In this document: positions 6,773 to 15,779 of the stretch, in pieces
How positions within the stretch are numbered: position 1 is the first letter of the stretch
Layout of the letters: each line of letters starts with the position of its first letter
Origin: Cohnella sp. AR92
GTDB taxonomy: Bacteria; Bacillota; Bacilli; Paenibacillales; Paenibacillaceae
Assembly (NCBI RefSeq): GCF_003990975.1
Contig: NZ_RZJR01000001.1
Coordinates: 186,001 to 250,000 of the forward strand
Length of the DNA stretch: 64,000 nucleotides
Direction of reading: 5' to 3'
The notes under the pieces: generated by a model
Told to the model about the DNA's origin: nothing
What the model saw: the letters and a program-made list of their open reading frames with translations, nothing else
Databases searched by the model: none
Translations under genes and position numbers: made by a program

Positions 6773-8320
6773 ATGACAACCGCATCCCCCGCATCGGCCG
6801 GATTGGCCGGCCGCAAAGAATGGATCGCGCTTTGCATCCTATGTCTCCCGCTGATGGTCGTATCCATGGACGTCTCCGTCCTGTTCTTCGCGGCTCCATC
6901 CATTGCCGCGGATCTGCAGCCAACGGCCGTTCAACAATTATGGATCTTCGACATTTATGGCTTCATCCTTGCCGGTCTGCTGCTGACGATGGGCGCCGCA
7001 GGCGACCGAATCGGACGACGGCGCCTTCTCATGATCGGGTCGGTCGGCTTTGCCCTCTGTTCCTTATTCGCGGCATATGCCCATTCTTCCGGCGCCCTGA
7101 TCCTGGCGCGCGGCATGATGGGAGTAGCGGGCTCAACCCTTATGCCGTCGACGTTGGCTCTCGTTCGCACGATGTTCCAAGACCAAGCGCAACGGACCAA
7201 AGCGATGTCGATATGGAGCGCCGTCATGGCCAGCGGCGTCACCGTCGGACCGATTATCGGCGGCCTGCTTCTGGACTCCTTCTCCTGGGGATCCGTGTTT
7301 CTCATCAATATCCCGGCAATGGCGCTGCTGCTTCTCATTGCGCCGTTTCTGCTGCCGGAGTCCCGCAGCGCCGTACCTAGCCGAATCGATATTCTTAGCT
7401 CGCTCCTCGCGCTTGCCGCCATTCTTCCCGTCACTTACGGCGTCAAGACAATCGCGGAGGATGGCTGGAAGGCGACTCCCGCCGTTCTGCTCGCAGCAGG
7501 CCTGCTCGTCGGAGTCGGGTTCGTCCGGCGCCAGGCGACCATCCCCAACCCTCTGATCGACGTCCGCGCTCTGAGAGATCGGCGGACCGGGGGATCGATC
7601 CTCATCAACTTCATCGCCATGTTCGCGCTTATGGCGAGTGCGTTGATGAATACCCAATTCCTCCAATCGGTTCTCGGGTATTCCCCGTTCGTCGCCTCCC
7701 TCTGGAGCGTGCTGCCTTCGGTCGCCGTCGGGGCCGCGGCGCCGCTTGCCGCCAAGCTGTCGCTAACGCTCGGGAGACCGCGCGTGATGGCTGGAGGCTT
7801 GCTCTTGTCGGCGATCGGCTTCGGCATTCTGACCCAGGTCCGCACGGACAGCTTCTCTCCTCTGGCCATCGTGCTCATCGGGGCCGGATTGGTCGCGGCG
7901 GGAATCGTATCCGTCATGACCCTGGTCACCGATTATGTCATTGGGGTCGCGCCGGCTGACCGCGCGGGCGCCGTCGGAGGTCTCCTTGAGACTTCAAGCG
8001 AGCTGGGGGGCTCCTTCGGCATCGCGCTTCTAGGCTGCGTTCTCGCAGCCGTTTATCGCCATGCCGTCTCTTCTCATCTCCCGGCAGGGCTCGCGCCGGA
8101 TGCTGCCCGCGCGGCAGAGCAGACCATTGCCGGAGCGTCAGCCGCCGCTAGGCATCTGCCTTCCGAAGCCGCGTCGCAGGTGATAGACGCTTCAAGAGAA
8201 GCCTTCCTGTCCGCCATGCATGTCACCTGTCTCGTCTCGGGCGTCATCCTGCTGCTGGCGACGGCAACGACCCTCGCGCTGCTCCGCGATAAGCAAACAA
8301 CGATTAAAGCCGCTGCTTAA
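6773..8320 (+). CDS. MFS drug exporter, DHA2 family (14-TM, SmvA/QacA/EmrB-like)
   Basis: A 515-residue multidrug proton antiporter of the plasma membrane. The N-terminal helix carries LPLMVVSMDVSVLFFAAPSI, with the DHA2-typical D-x-(S/T)-V in helix 1. Motif A GAAGDRIGRRRLLMIG follows helix 2, and the antiporter motif C region is ASGVTVGPIIGGLL. The length fits 14 helices, with the disfavoured long loop before the last helix seen in the SmvA group. ATG 6773 has AAAGGAG 10 bases upstream; an upstream in-frame ATG lies inside the operator array and has no ribosome binding site. Its converging neighbour is a TetR gene sharing an operator motif. Substrates are probably cationic biocides or dyes, by family only. 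Confidence 0.9.
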   Translation: MTTASPASAGLAGRKEWIALCILCLPLMVVSMDVSVLFFAAPSIAADLQPTAVQQLWIFDIYGFILAGLLLTMGAAGDRIGRRRLLMIGSVGFALCSLFAAYAHSSGALILARGMMGVAGSTLMPSTLALVRTMFQDQAQRTKAMSIWSAVMASGVTVGPIIGGLLLDSFSWGSVFLINIPAMALLLLIAPFLLPESRSAVPSRIDILSSLLALAAILPVTYGVKTIAEDGWKATPAVLLAAGLLVGVGFVRRQATIPNPLIDVRALRDRRTGGSILINFIAMFALMASALMNTQFLQSVLGYSPFVASLWSVLPSVAVGAAAPLAAKLSLTLGRPRVMAGGLLLSAIGFGILTQVRTDSFSPLAIVLIGAGLVAAGIVSVMTLVTDYVIGVAPADRAGAVGGLLETSSELGGSFGIALLGCVLAAVYRHAVSSHLPAGLAPDAARAAEQTIAGASAAARHLPSEAASQVIDASREAFLSAMHVTCLVSGVILLLATATTLALLRDKQTTIKAAA

Positions 8321-8337
8321 CCTTATGACATAAATAA

Positions 8338-8381
8338 GAAAGGCTGCTCCAAGGCAATCATCCTTGGCAGCAGCCTTTCTT
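8338..8381. terminator. Bidirectional terminator between exporter and TetR gene
   Basis: Long stem AAAGGCTGCTcCAAGG / CCTTGGcAGCAGCCTTT, flanked by A-rich and TTCTT sequence, between two converging genes. Confidence 0.8.
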
Positions 8382-8404
8382 GCGTTGGCGAAGCGGCTCC
8401 GGCT

Positions 8405-9202
8405 CTAACGGTCCGTTCCGCCGCTTCGCTTGCGATTCACGTATTGCTCGATGCCGTCCAGAATTCGCTCCAGCCCGAAGTCCACGTCATTGCCGACGGG
8501 ATTGTCGTTGGCGTTCTCTTCGGTATAGGCGCCGGACATGACGATCGGGTGCAGGTTCGGGTATTGCTCCGGCTTAACGAGAACCCGCAGCGCGTCCGTG
8601 TACGAGAGCCCGCCGAATTCCTTCTCGCTGGAGCCGGCCTGAATGGCGCGTTCCATGTCCCTCTGAATGAGGCCGCAGGAACGGGCGTAGCTGCTCATAA
8701 GGAGAACGAAAGACATCTTCTCGTAATCGTTCAGCGGCAGCTCCCGCAGGGGCCGAAGCGCCCAGTCCACCATGCGGAGAGTGTTAGGCGAAATGGGAAC
8801 GCTGAAGATCGGAATGTCTCCGTACCACGGATGAAGGCGGAACACCTCGATCGTGCCCATCACATATTCGCGCAAGCCCTCCCGCCATTCCTGCGGAGGC
8901 CTCTCCGGAGGGAACGGGATATTGCACACCGCATCCTGCATGAGAATCAACAGGTCATCCTTGCTTGGGATATAGCGATAGAGGGACATCGCCGTGAAGC
9001 CGAGCTCCGTGGCGATCCGGTTCATCGAGACGGCGCCAAGCCCGCCTTGGTCCGCGATCTCGATCGCCTTCTTCACGATCTGGTCGATGCTCATCTCTCT
9101 CTTGGGTCCGCGCTGCGGCGGCTTCACCAGTCCCCAGCCGAGCGCCGCGCCGGCGGGAAGCATCTTCGCCGCTTCTTCCGGCGTAATCTCGTGGTTGCTC
9201 AT
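8405..9202 (-). CDS. TetR-family repressor (TetR_C class)
   Basis: A 265-residue regulator with an unusual 35-residue extension before the helix-turn-helix. The DNA-binding domain spans about 38-85, with the recognition region IATELGFTAMSLYRYIPSKD. The C-terminal ligand domain contains LHPWYGDIPIF and RSCGLIQRDMERA, matching the tetracycline-repressor C-terminal family that often controls drug exporters. It converges with the DHA2 exporter, and a shared motif ATATACTGTTTAC occurs in both promoters, so I infer repression of the exporter and of itself. The start ATG at 9202 has a GGGGGA-type ribosome binding site. Confidence 0.9.
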   Translation of the reverse strand: MSNHEITPEEAAKMLPAGAALGWGLVKPPQRGPKREMSIDQIVKKAIEIADQGGLGAVSMNRIATELGFTAMSLYRYIPSKDDLLILMQDAVCNIPFPPERPPQEWREGLREYVMGTIEVFRLHPWYGDIPIFSVPISPNTLRMVDWALRPLRELPLNDYEKMSFVLLMSSYARSCGLIQRDMERAIQAGSSEKEFGGLSYTDALRVLVKPEQYPNLHPIVMSGAYTEENANDNPVGNDVDFGLERILDGIEQYVNRKRSGGTDR

Positions 9203-9238
9203 TTCGTCTCCCCCATGTATCCTCTGCCTCGATTAAAG

Positions 9239-9265
9239 TGTTTATCGTGTAAACAGTATATCATA
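9239..9265 (-). promoter_or_regulatory. Operator upstream of the TetR gene
   Basis: TGTTTA-tcgtg-TAAACA dyad (9239-9255) continuing into ACAGTATAT. The overlapping 13-mer 9253-9265 is the reverse complement of 6700-6712 in the exporter promoter. Confidence 0.6.
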
Positions 9266-9272
9266 TTTGCGC

Positions 9273-9300
9273 AAACAAAAGGCGCCCTCCCGGGCGCCTA
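9273..9300 (-). terminator. Rho-independent terminator of the SleB-like gene
   Basis: Stem AGGCGCCC-tccc-GGGCGCCT followed on the minus strand by TTTTGTTTG; it lies between the hydrolase stop (9390) and the TetR gene start. Confidence 0.7.
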
Positions 9301-9389
9301 TGAGAGACGATAATTCGAATCCATGGGCTATCTGCCAGTCGCTTCACGCCTTGGCCAAAGTCGAGCTCGACGGTCGGGAACGGCTATAC

Positions 9390-10265
9390 TCACTTTGCGA
9401 AGACATGGTTGCCGATCCGGACCGTGACGGGCCGGCTTCGCACCCAAGCGTTGTCCGTCTTGTCCGGATTGTAGAAGACGACCGCTCCCAACCCCGGATC
9501 GGAGCCGCTTAGCGCGTCTTGCACGGCATTCATCGTCTCCCGGGTCGGCGAGACGGAATAGATCCGCTTGTCCAATACCGGCGAGTACTGGTAGTAAGAG
9601 ATGCCGTTATAGGTGTCCACTTGGAAAATCGTATCGATAATCGAATCCGGCCATTCGGGGCTGTCGACCCGGTTCAGGATCGAAGCGGCCACCGCGACCT
9701 TGCCGGCATAGCTCTCGCCTCCGGCTTCCGCTTCCGTGAGCCGATACAGCCAATTCAGCTCTTCGCTTGATGCTTGATGGGCCGTCGATTGCACAACGAG
9801 ATTGCCTTCTGCCGAGGAGATGGTTGCCGATCGCGTTCGGGTGTCGTATCCTACGCTTAACCCGATTTTGCGGGCGGTATAGGCTAGGGGCACATAAGCG
9901 GATCCATTAATAATGGTCGTGCGCGTATCCAAGAAGTCGCGCTTCCAAGCCGTTTCTCCGGCGCGTTGGTAATCGGTGTGGCGTTCGCCGACGGGGAACC
10001 CCATGACGAGCGAGTCCGTGCTAAGCACCGCGGAGCGGTAGGACGCGCTCCAACTGACCGAGGCGTTCAATTGGCGGAAGAAAGATGCAGGCACGAGCTG
10101 CAGTCCATTCTGCGTAATGGCTGTCGTCACGACCCGCTGGCCGTCGACGTAAACCGTCGTGCCGCCGATCGACTGAGCCGAGGCTCCTTGGGGCGGCCAA
10201 GCAAGGATAATCGCGGCTAATAGCGTCAATGATGTCAATGATAGAGTCCAACGTCTGCCGAACAC
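9390..10265 (-). CDS. Secreted cell-wall hydrolase: copper-amine-oxidase-N-like domain plus SleB/Hydrolase_2 domain
   Basis: A 291-residue exported protein. A signal peptide (FGRRWTLSLTSLTLLAAIIL, cleavage after ASAQ near residue 31) is followed by a copper amine oxidase N-terminal-type beta domain (about 35-150, VYVDGQRV ... INGSAYVPLAYTARKIG). The SleB-like cortex/wall hydrolase domain spans about 170-290: LYRLTEAEAGGESYAGKVAV with the catalytic-type E, then AASILNRV and VVFYNPDKTDNAWVRSR. This is the layout of Paenibacillaceae spore-cortex or wall lytic enzymes. GTG 10265 is preferred because GGAAGGGGG precedes it; the longer ORF from 10301 has no ribosome binding site. Monocistronic. Confidence 0.85.
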   Translation of the reverse strand: MFGRRWTLSLTSLTLLAAIILAWPPQGASAQSIGGTTVYVDGQRVVTTAITQNGLQLVPASFFRQLNASVSWSASYRSAVLSTDSLVMGFPVGERHTDYQRAGETAWKRDFLDTRTTIINGSAYVPLAYTARKIGLSVGYDTRTRSATISSAEGNLVVQSTAHQASSEELNWLYRLTEAEAGGESYAGKVAVAASILNRVDSPEWPDSIIDTIFQVDTYNGISYYQYSPVLDKRIYSVSPTRETMNAVQDALSGSDPGLGAVVFYNPDKTDNAWVRSRPVTVRIGNHVFAK

Positions 10266-10460
10266 GATATTCCCCCTTCCACTCGTACCATCATACGACA
10301 AGATAGCCGGCCGCTCAGGTGGAAGATTGAGGATAATGAGAGCGGACGCTAGGCGTCAATCGCTTGGGAGGCTCGGTTTTATCCATAATAATAGAGAGAT
10401 GGAGCAAGTCCTTTCTGATAAGAATGAGTATATTTTAATGAGAATAGAGGGGTGTAAATT

Positions 10461-11381
10461 ATGAAAACGAGAGGGATCGCAATCGCGGGAGTCGCGGCTC
10501 TGGCCTTGCTGGCCGGATGCAGCAAGGAAGAGGAGAACCAACCGGCGGCTCCGTCCATAGCAACCGCGGCTCCTACTCCAACCGCGACGGCTACCGTCAC
10601 GCCGGCAGGGGCTAAGATAGAGCTTAGCCTGCTGGAGAACGCGTTCGGATTCGCGAACGAGTCGGGGGATCGGCTGATTGCCCTGCAGGACGGCGAAGGA
10701 GTCAAGCTTGCGGACCCGGAACGATTCGCGGAAGCCATCGGCCATAACGGGGAGAAGGTAGAGATCGAGCTCGTCGGATGGCAGGATGCCAACGATCAGG
10801 ATACGAACAGGCAGACGATGTACAACTTCGACAATATGGCCGGCTACGTCTACCGGGCGAAGGATGGCAAGCTGATTCCGAATAAGTCGTATCTGCTGGT
10901 TAAGGATGGAGTCGTCGGAGAGCGTTCTTTAACCGAATTGAAGAGTACGATAGACGAACAATCTTCGTCCGGAGATTATCTTCCGGTCGATGCCGGTACC
11001 ATCGCCCGAATCGAGGCGATAAAGAAGCGGAAGATCGCGCAGAGCCGGTTGCTGTCCGAATCGGATAAGGAGAAGGTAGCCTTATTCGTGTTCGAGCGGC
11101 AAGGGGACGACATGCTGGCCAGCATCGCTTATGTAAGCGGGGATAAGGTTCTGTTCAAGGATTTTCCCGCGGTCTATCAAGAGAACGGGACCTGGAGAGT
11201 CGACGGCGCGGACGACCCCGGCCTATTCGAAGTGCTGTTCCTCGCCCATTCGGATGAGGGCGTGCTATTGGGAATGTCGTGGGGAGCCCCCGAAGGCGAG
11301 AATCTGTTCGTTCTAAGGGAAGCGGACGGCAAGCTCCAGGATACCGATCTGCAGAACGGAAGGTACTGGGCTCCCGTTTAA
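10461..11381 (+). CDS. Lipoprotein of unknown function
   Basis: A 306-residue predicted lipoprotein. The signal peptide ends in the lipobox LLAGC (cysteine near residue 20), followed by a polar, threonine/proline-rich linker to about residue 52. The mature domain, about 250 residues, is acidic and has no motif I recognise. Typical segments are IELSLLENAFGFANESGD and DYLPVDAGTIARIEAIKKRK. It has its own promoter region and precedes the glycosyltransferase by 61 bases in the same direction. Confidence 0.75.
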   Translation: MKTRGIAIAGVAALALLAGCSKEEENQPAAPSIATAAPTPTATATVTPAGAKIELSLLENAFGFANESGDRLIALQDGEGVKLADPERFAEAIGHNGEKVEIELVGWQDANDQDTNRQTMYNFDNMAGYVYRAKDGKLIPNKSYLLVKDGVVGERSLTELKSTIDEQSSSGDYLPVDAGTIARIEAIKKRKIAQSRLLSESDKEKVALFVFERQGDDMLASIAYVSGDKVLFKDFPAVYQENGTWRVDGADDPGLFEVLFLAHSDEGVLLGMSWGAPEGENLFVLREADGKLQDTDLQNGRYWAPV

Positions 11382-11442
11382 CGATCCTCGCCGGACGCTT
11401 CGGCGGCAATATCCTCGGCCTCTTAAGAAGGAGATGTAGAAA

Positions 11443-12651
11443 ATGGCGCGAGTCTTATTTATTAACGGCGGTTCAGAGGGACATATCAATCCGACGGTCG
11501 GCGTCGTGCAGGAGCTGGTCTCGCGCGGAGAAGAGGTCGTGTACTTCTGCATAGAAGCCTTCCGCGAGAGGATGGAGAAGGCGGGGGCCATCGTACGAAC
11601 CTTCGACGGGCAGGAATTCATCAAGGCGTTTATCGCCGGAGGGAGAACGTACGTCCTCGAGAGAGTCAACGGCCTGCTGCTGACGGCGGATGTCGTGATT
11701 CCGAGCGTTCTGGCACAGATAGAAGGGGAGCGCTTCGATTACGTCATCCACGATTCCATGTTCGGCTGCGGGAGAATGATCGCCCAGCTCCTGAAGCTGC
11801 CTGCCATCAGCTCCTGTTCCTCTTTTGCGCAGACGGAAGTATCCTTCAATGGCTTGATGGAATCGTTCCGCGCGGAGGTTCCGGCGGAGATCGCTGAGCC
11901 TATTCTCGACCGATTCCATAGCCTGAAGGCGGAGGCGGTGGGAAAATACAACGTGGAGATAAGCTCCCCATACGAGGTGTTCTGCAATCCGGCGCCGCTC
12001 ACGATCGTGTATACGACAAGGGAGTTCCAACCGGAAGGGGAAGCGTTCGACCCGTCCTACAAGTTTGTCGGTCCCTCCCTCTCCGAACGATCGACGACGG
12101 AGGACTTCGATCTCGCGGCAATCGATGGGAAGAACCCCATCTACATCTCGCTCGGCACGGTCTTTAACCAAGCCGCCGACTTCTATAAGCTATGCTTCGA
12201 AGCTTTGGGGAACACGGAGGAGACAGTCGTTCTGTCTATCGGAGACAAGGTCCGGCTGTCCGACCTCGGGGCGGTTCCGGCCAACTTCGTCGTTCGCGGC
12301 TACGTTCCGCAGATGGAGGTTCTAGAACGCGCCAAGCTTTTTATTACGCATGGAGGAATGAACAGCGCCCATGAGGGACTCTCTCATGGCGTTCCGCTGA
12401 TCGTTATCCCGCAGAGCGCGGATCAGCCGCTCGTCGCCGGGCAAGTCGCTCGGGTCGGAGCGGGCATAACCTTGCCCATGCAAGGGCTGACGGCAAGCCA
12501 ATTGCGCGAAGCTGCCGACCATGTGCTGAGCCAACCCTCGTTCAAAAAGGCCGCCGAGAAGATGAGGGGCTCCCTCCGGGAAGCGGGCGGGGCGCGCCGT
12601 GCGGTTGACGAGATTCTAGAGGGTATCGGACGAAGCCATGGAGGTTCCTAA
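11443..12651 (+). CDS. Macrolide-type (MGT/UGT family) glycosyltransferase
   Basis: A 402-residue GT-B fold enzyme of family GT1, transferring glucose from UDP-glucose to small hydrophobic acceptors such as macrolides or flavonoids. The N-terminal acceptor domain starts RVLFINGGSEGHINPTVGVV with the catalytic-type histidine (residue 14). The C-terminal donor domain contains IYISLGTVFN and the UDP-sugar signature FITHGGMNSAHEGLSHGVPL followed by PQSADQ (about residues 303-330). Size and motifs match Bacillus YjiC/YojK enzymes. AAGGAGATG precedes the ATG. It may inactivate antibiotics. The YdeI-like gene follows after 27 bases, so they are probably one operon. Confidence 0.9.
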   Translation: MARVLFINGGSEGHINPTVGVVQELVSRGEEVVYFCIEAFRERMEKAGAIVRTFDGQEFIKAFIAGGRTYVLERVNGLLLTADVVIPSVLAQIEGERFDYVIHDSMFGCGRMIAQLLKLPAISSCSSFAQTEVSFNGLMESFRAEVPAEIAEPILDRFHSLKAEAVGKYNVEISSPYEVFCNPAPLTIVYTTREFQPEGEAFDPSYKFVGPSLSERSTTEDFDLAAIDGKNPIYISLGTVFNQAADFYKLCFEALGNTEETVVLSIGDKVRLSDLGAVPANFVVRGYVPQMEVLERAKLFITHGGMNSAHEGLSHGVPLIVIPQSADQPLVAGQVARVGAGITLPMQGLTASQLREAADHVLSQPSFKKAAEKMRGSLREAGGARRAVDEILEGIGRSHGGS

Positions 12652-12678
12652 GACTGAGATAGCATGGAGGATGCGCGC

Positions 12679-13356
12679 ATGGAGAGAACGATCGTGGACA
12701 AGCTCAACCTGAACAAGTTCAAGAAGATCGCCGTATTGAATAGGCCCGAGGAGGAAGACAGCTTATCGGGATTAGCGGATCCTGATACCGAGCTGAAGGA
12801 CGGCCCGTACGATCTGATTTTTGCTTATGTGTTCGATATGGAATCGCTGCGGGACCTCGTCCATAACGTCATTGACCGCAACGATCTGAGCCAAGGCGGC
12901 TACCTGTACGCGGCTTATCCGAAGAAGGGGAATAAAGCCTACCCGACCTATATTCATCGGGACAGCCTCTTCGAAGGGGTAGGAGCAGACGAGGATGGCT
13001 ATATCGGAACGAGCAGCCTGAAGTTTGCGCGAATGGTGGGCCTGAACGAGGTGTTCACCGTTGTCGGCTTCAAATCGGAGAAGCGGGCGGGGAAAGAGAA
13101 GGAATCATCCTCCAAGCCTAGCCAGCGCGTGGGCGATTATCTCTCGATGATCCCGGACGTGGAGCGCGATTTGTCCGACAACCCGGAGACGTTGGCCTTC
13201 TATCGATCCTTGACGCCCGGCTACCGGAAGGATTGGGCTCGTTACGTATACAGCGCCGTGCAGGAGCAGACCCGGGAGAAACGGCGGGAAGAGATGAAGG
13301 CCATTCTGGGCCAAGGATATAAGAGTTTGGATAGCTACCGGAGAGAGAACCCTTAA
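12679..13356 (+). CDS. YdeI/OmpD-associated-like protein (bacteriocin-protection family)
   Basis: A 225-residue soluble protein in two parts. The N-terminal part (1-135) is DUF3052-like, with IAVLNRPEEEDSL and LYAAYPKKGNKAYPTYIHRD. The C-terminal YdeI-type helical domain (about 150-225) contains DVERDLSDNPETLAFYRSLT, PGYRKDWARYVYSAVQEQTR and EKRREEMKAILGQGYKSLD. In E. coli, YdeI-family proteins influence resistance to cationic peptides, but the mechanism is unknown. I moved the start to ATG 12679, which has GGAGG 8 bases upstream; that GGAGG lies inside the longer ORF. Last gene of the lipoprotein-glycosyltransferase cluster. Confidence 0.82.
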   Translation: MERTIVDKLNLNKFKKIAVLNRPEEEDSLSGLADPDTELKDGPYDLIFAYVFDMESLRDLVHNVIDRNDLSQGGYLYAAYPKKGNKAYPTYIHRDSLFEGVGADEDGYIGTSSLKFARMVGLNEVFTVVGFKSEKRAGKEKESSSKPSQRVGDYLSMIPDVERDLSDNPETLAFYRSLTPGYRKDWARYVYSAVQEQTREKRREEMKAILGQGYKSLDSYRRENP

Positions 13357-13373
13357 GATCTTATCGGACAGAA

Positions 13374-13411
13374 CAAGCCCGATTAGCCGTATACCGAGCT
13401 AACCGGGCTTG
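13374..13411. terminator. Hairpin between converging genes
   Basis: CAAGCCCGaTTAGC / GCTAACCGGGCTTG inverted repeat between the YdeI-like gene and the leftward substrate-binding protein gene. No clear T-run, so termination strength is uncertain. Confidence 0.5.
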
Positions 13412-13430
13412 CTGCCGTGAACGTTAACGC

Positions 13431-14501
13431 TTATCTGCCGTTATAATCGGGAATCGCCTCGTAGAAGAGACGGTCGAATAGTTCATTCTCGTCCGTCGAC
13501 GAGTCGAGGATGCCGAGCTCCTTCTGATTCTTAATGAAGAACTTGGCGCTGTCTTGAGCCGCCTTCACGCCGGGCTTCCAAGTGTAACTTGCCAGAAGCG
13601 CTTGGTTCGTTGCGACATCCGCCGACACGTACTTCTTGTTCGTCTCGATCTCCGCCGCTCCTTGCGGGTTGTTGCCCACCCACTCGGCCGCTTTGAGAAG
13701 CGCCCGAGTGATCGCGGCGGCCTTCTCCGGATCCTCCTCCGCTACCTTGCCGCTGATGACGGAGTAGCAGCAGTAACCGGACATGAACGGGTCGTCGTGC
13801 GCCGTATTAAGCAGACTCACGTAGTTCTTCTCGTCGATCGCTTGTTGGCCGGCCGGATCCCAGACGATGAAGGCTTGGATCTCTCCCTTGTCCGCGGCCG
13901 TAGACAGCTGCTGCGCCGGGTAAGCGCGCCATTGCACATCTTTCTCCGGATCGAGGCCATTCTCCTTAAGAGCAATGGACAACGTGATTTGCGGTCCGCC
14001 GCCGATGACGTCGACGCCGACGGTCTTGCCCTTCAGCTCTTTAATGGACGTTATGCCGGAACTGCTCGGCGTGACGAGCTGAATGCAGCCCGCGTGCAGG
14101 CCGCCGGTCAGCTTGACGTCTAGGCCCTGTTCGATGGGCTTGAACCAGGCGAAGTTGCCGACCGTGGCGTCCACCTTGCCGGAAGAGATCCCCGATTTAA
14201 GCGTCTCGAAGTCCTGTTGAACAAGCTCGACATCTAGCCCTTCCTCCTTGAAGAAGCCTTGCTCGATGGCCGTATAGATCGGGGCTTCGCAAGTTCCCCC
14301 CGCATAAGCGAAGGTAACCTTCTGAAGAGGCTTGTTCGTCTTCGCCGTCGTTGCGGTTCCCGTCGCAGGGGTGCCGGAAGCGTCACCTCCGGCCGCCTCT
14401 TCATTGTTCTTCTTGCTGCCGCAGCCGGACATCAGGCTGATCGCCGTCACGACCGCTATGGACGTTAACCAAATTTTTTTCTTGGCATAGTTGTTCTTCA
14501 T
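13431..14501 (-). CDS. ABC transporter substrate-binding lipoprotein, SsuA/TauA/NMT1-like
   Basis: A 356-residue lipoprotein: lipobox SLMSGC (cysteine near 27), a threonine/alanine linker, then a periplasmic-binding-protein domain of the sulfonate/nitrate/taurine (SsuA/NrtA/NMT1) class. Landmarks are YTAIEQGFFKEEGLDVELVQ, KLTGGLHAGCIQLV and ELKGKTVGVDVIGGGPQITL. It delivers an anionic or aromatic solute to the ABC permease encoded in the same operon. ATG 14501 has GGAGG 8 bases upstream, while the longer frame overlaps the YtkA-like gene. It is the last gene of the four-gene unit. The substrate cannot be fixed from sequence; sulfonate is favoured by the adjacent cysteine synthase. Confidence 0.88.
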   Translation of the reverse strand: MKNNYAKKKIWLTSIAVVTAISLMSGCGSKKNNEEAAGGDASGTPATGTATTAKTNKPLQKVTFAYAGGTCEAPIYTAIEQGFFKEEGLDVELVQQDFETLKSGISSGKVDATVGNFAWFKPIEQGLDVKLTGGLHAGCIQLVTPSSSGITSIKELKGKTVGVDVIGGGPQITLSIALKENGLDPEKDVQWRAYPAQQLSTAADKGEIQAFIVWDPAGQQAIDEKNYVSLLNTAHDDPFMSGYCCYSVISGKVAEEDPEKAAAITRALLKAAEWVGNNPQGAAEIETNKKYVSADVATNQALLASYTWKPGVKAAQDSAKFFIKNQKELGILDSSTDENELFDRLFYEAIPDYNGR

Positions 14502-14532
14502 TTTTCCATCCTCCATCTCGAATCCTTCGCGA

Positions 14533-14991
14533 TCAGGGCGCAACCTCGAAATCGAAGCCTGCCATGGTCATTTGTCCTGTTTCCTTCGGCGTGATATGCG
14601 CGATGACATAATAAGTGCCTTCTTCGGAGAATTGACCCTTCAATAAGTAATTGCCTTTGCCGTCCGCTTTCGCGGGCATCTGGGCGTGGCTGTTCGAGCT
14701 CGCATCCTTAGGCCATAGCTCGAGGATGACGGCCGCCTCCTTGACGGGGGCGCCCCCCTTCGTGACTTCTACCTTCAGCTCCGCGCTCTCGTTCTGCTTA
14801 AGCGTCTCCGGATAGGTGGAGAAGGCGATGCCATACCGGTCTTCCTCCGCGCCTCCGCTGCCGGAAGAGGCCCCGGATCCGGCACGGGAACCGGATGAGC
14901 ACGCGGAGAGCAGCAACAATGCCGTTAGCGTCGCCGGTATCATCCAAGCGACGAACGAACCGCGACGAACGTTCCCCTCTCTCCTCCTCAT
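14533..14991 (-). CDS. YtkA/FixH-like lipoprotein
   Basis: A 152-residue lipoprotein: signal sequence with lipobox LLLSAC (cysteine near 31), a serine/glycine linker and one immunoglobulin-like YtkA domain (about 55-150). Family features are the alternating strands IAFSTYPETLKQNESAELKV, the proline-rich AAVILELWPKD, GNYLLKGQFSEEGTYYVIAH and the terminal MTMAGFDFEV. YtkA/FixH domains occur next to cytochrome oxidase assembly and metal-handling genes, so finding one inside a sulfonate-type ABC operon is unusual. Its ATG overlaps the stop of the ATPase gene (ATGA), showing real operon membership. The function here is unknown; it may be an accessory solute-capture protein. Confidence 0.78.
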   Translation of the reverse strand: MRRREGNVRRGSFVAWMIPATLTALLLLSACSSGSRAGSGASSGSGGAEEDRYGIAFSTYPETLKQNESAELKVEVTKGGAPVKEAAVILELWPKDASSNSHAQMPAKADGKGNYLLKGQFSEEGTYYVIAHITPKETGQMTMAGFDFEVAP

Positions 14992-15779
14992 AGGCTGTAT
15001 TCCGGCTGCGGGCTCTCCGGGACGAGCTGCAGCGATTCCAGAATGCGCGACCGGTACTCGAAGAAGGAGCCGCCGTTTCTCGCCCGAGGGCGCGGCAGAT
15101 CGATGCGAACGACCTCTTTGATCTGAGCCGGCCGCGGGGTCATGATGACGACCCGGTCGCTCAGGTAGACCGCCTCGTCGATATCGTGCGTAACGAAGAT
15201 CATCGTCGTTCCGCGCTCCTGCCAGATCCGAAGGATCTCGTCCTGAAGATTCATCCGGGTGAACGCGTCCAGCGCGCCGAGCGGTTCATCCAACAGAAGC
15301 ACCTTCGGATGATTGACCAGCGCGCGGGCGAGAGCCGCCCGCTGCGCCATCCCGCCGGATAGCTGATGCGGGTAGGAGCGCTCGAAGCCCTTCAGGCCGA
15401 CGAGCTCGATGAACCGATCCACCTCCTCTCGCCGCTCCTTCAGAACCCCGCGAGCCTCCAGTCCCGTGGCCACGTTGCTCCAGATCGTTTTCCAAGGGAA
15501 CAAGGTCGGATCCTGGAAGACGAGCCCGCGCGAATAATGGGAGTCCCTTATGGCCTCGCCATCGAGCCGAATCTCGCCGGACGTCGGGTGATCCAGTCCG
15601 GTCACGAGCCGAAGCAGCGTCGACTTCCCGCAGCCGCTCGGCCCGATAAGGGAGATGAACTCGCCCGGGCGAATATCCAGGTTGACGCTGCCCAGCGCGA
15701 CGACCTCGCTGCCGTGATCCGCGAAGACGTGCGATACGTTATCGATGGCGATGTGTCCGCCTTCTGCGGCCGTTACCAT
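14988..15779 (-). CDS. ABC transporter ATP-binding protein, SsuB/TauB-like
   Basis: A 263-residue cytoplasmic ATPase energising import. Walker A GPSGCGKST (about 44-52), Q-loop VFQDPTLFPWKT, signature LSGGMAQRAALARAL, Walker B VLLLDEPLGALD and H-switch VTHDIDEA are all intact. It belongs to the nitrate/sulfonate/taurine import ATPases. ATG 15779 overlaps the permease stop (ATGGTAA), with AAAGGA upstream. A much longer open frame upstream of this ATG is an out-of-frame reading of the permease gene. It is coupled to the YtkA-like gene downstream by a 4-base overlap. Confidence 0.93.
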   Translation of the reverse strand: MVTAAEGGHIAIDNVSHVFADHGSEVVALGSVNLDIRPGEFISLIGPSGCGKSTLLRLVTGLDHPTSGEIRLDGEAIRDSHYSRGLVFQDPTLFPWKTIWSNVATGLEARGVLKERREEVDRFIELVGLKGFERSYPHQLSGGMAQRAALARALVNHPKVLLLDEPLGALDAFTRMNLQDEILRIWQERGTTMIFVTHDIDEAVYLSDRVVIMTPRPAQIKEVVRIDLPRPRARNGGSFFEYRSRILESLQLVPESPQPEYSL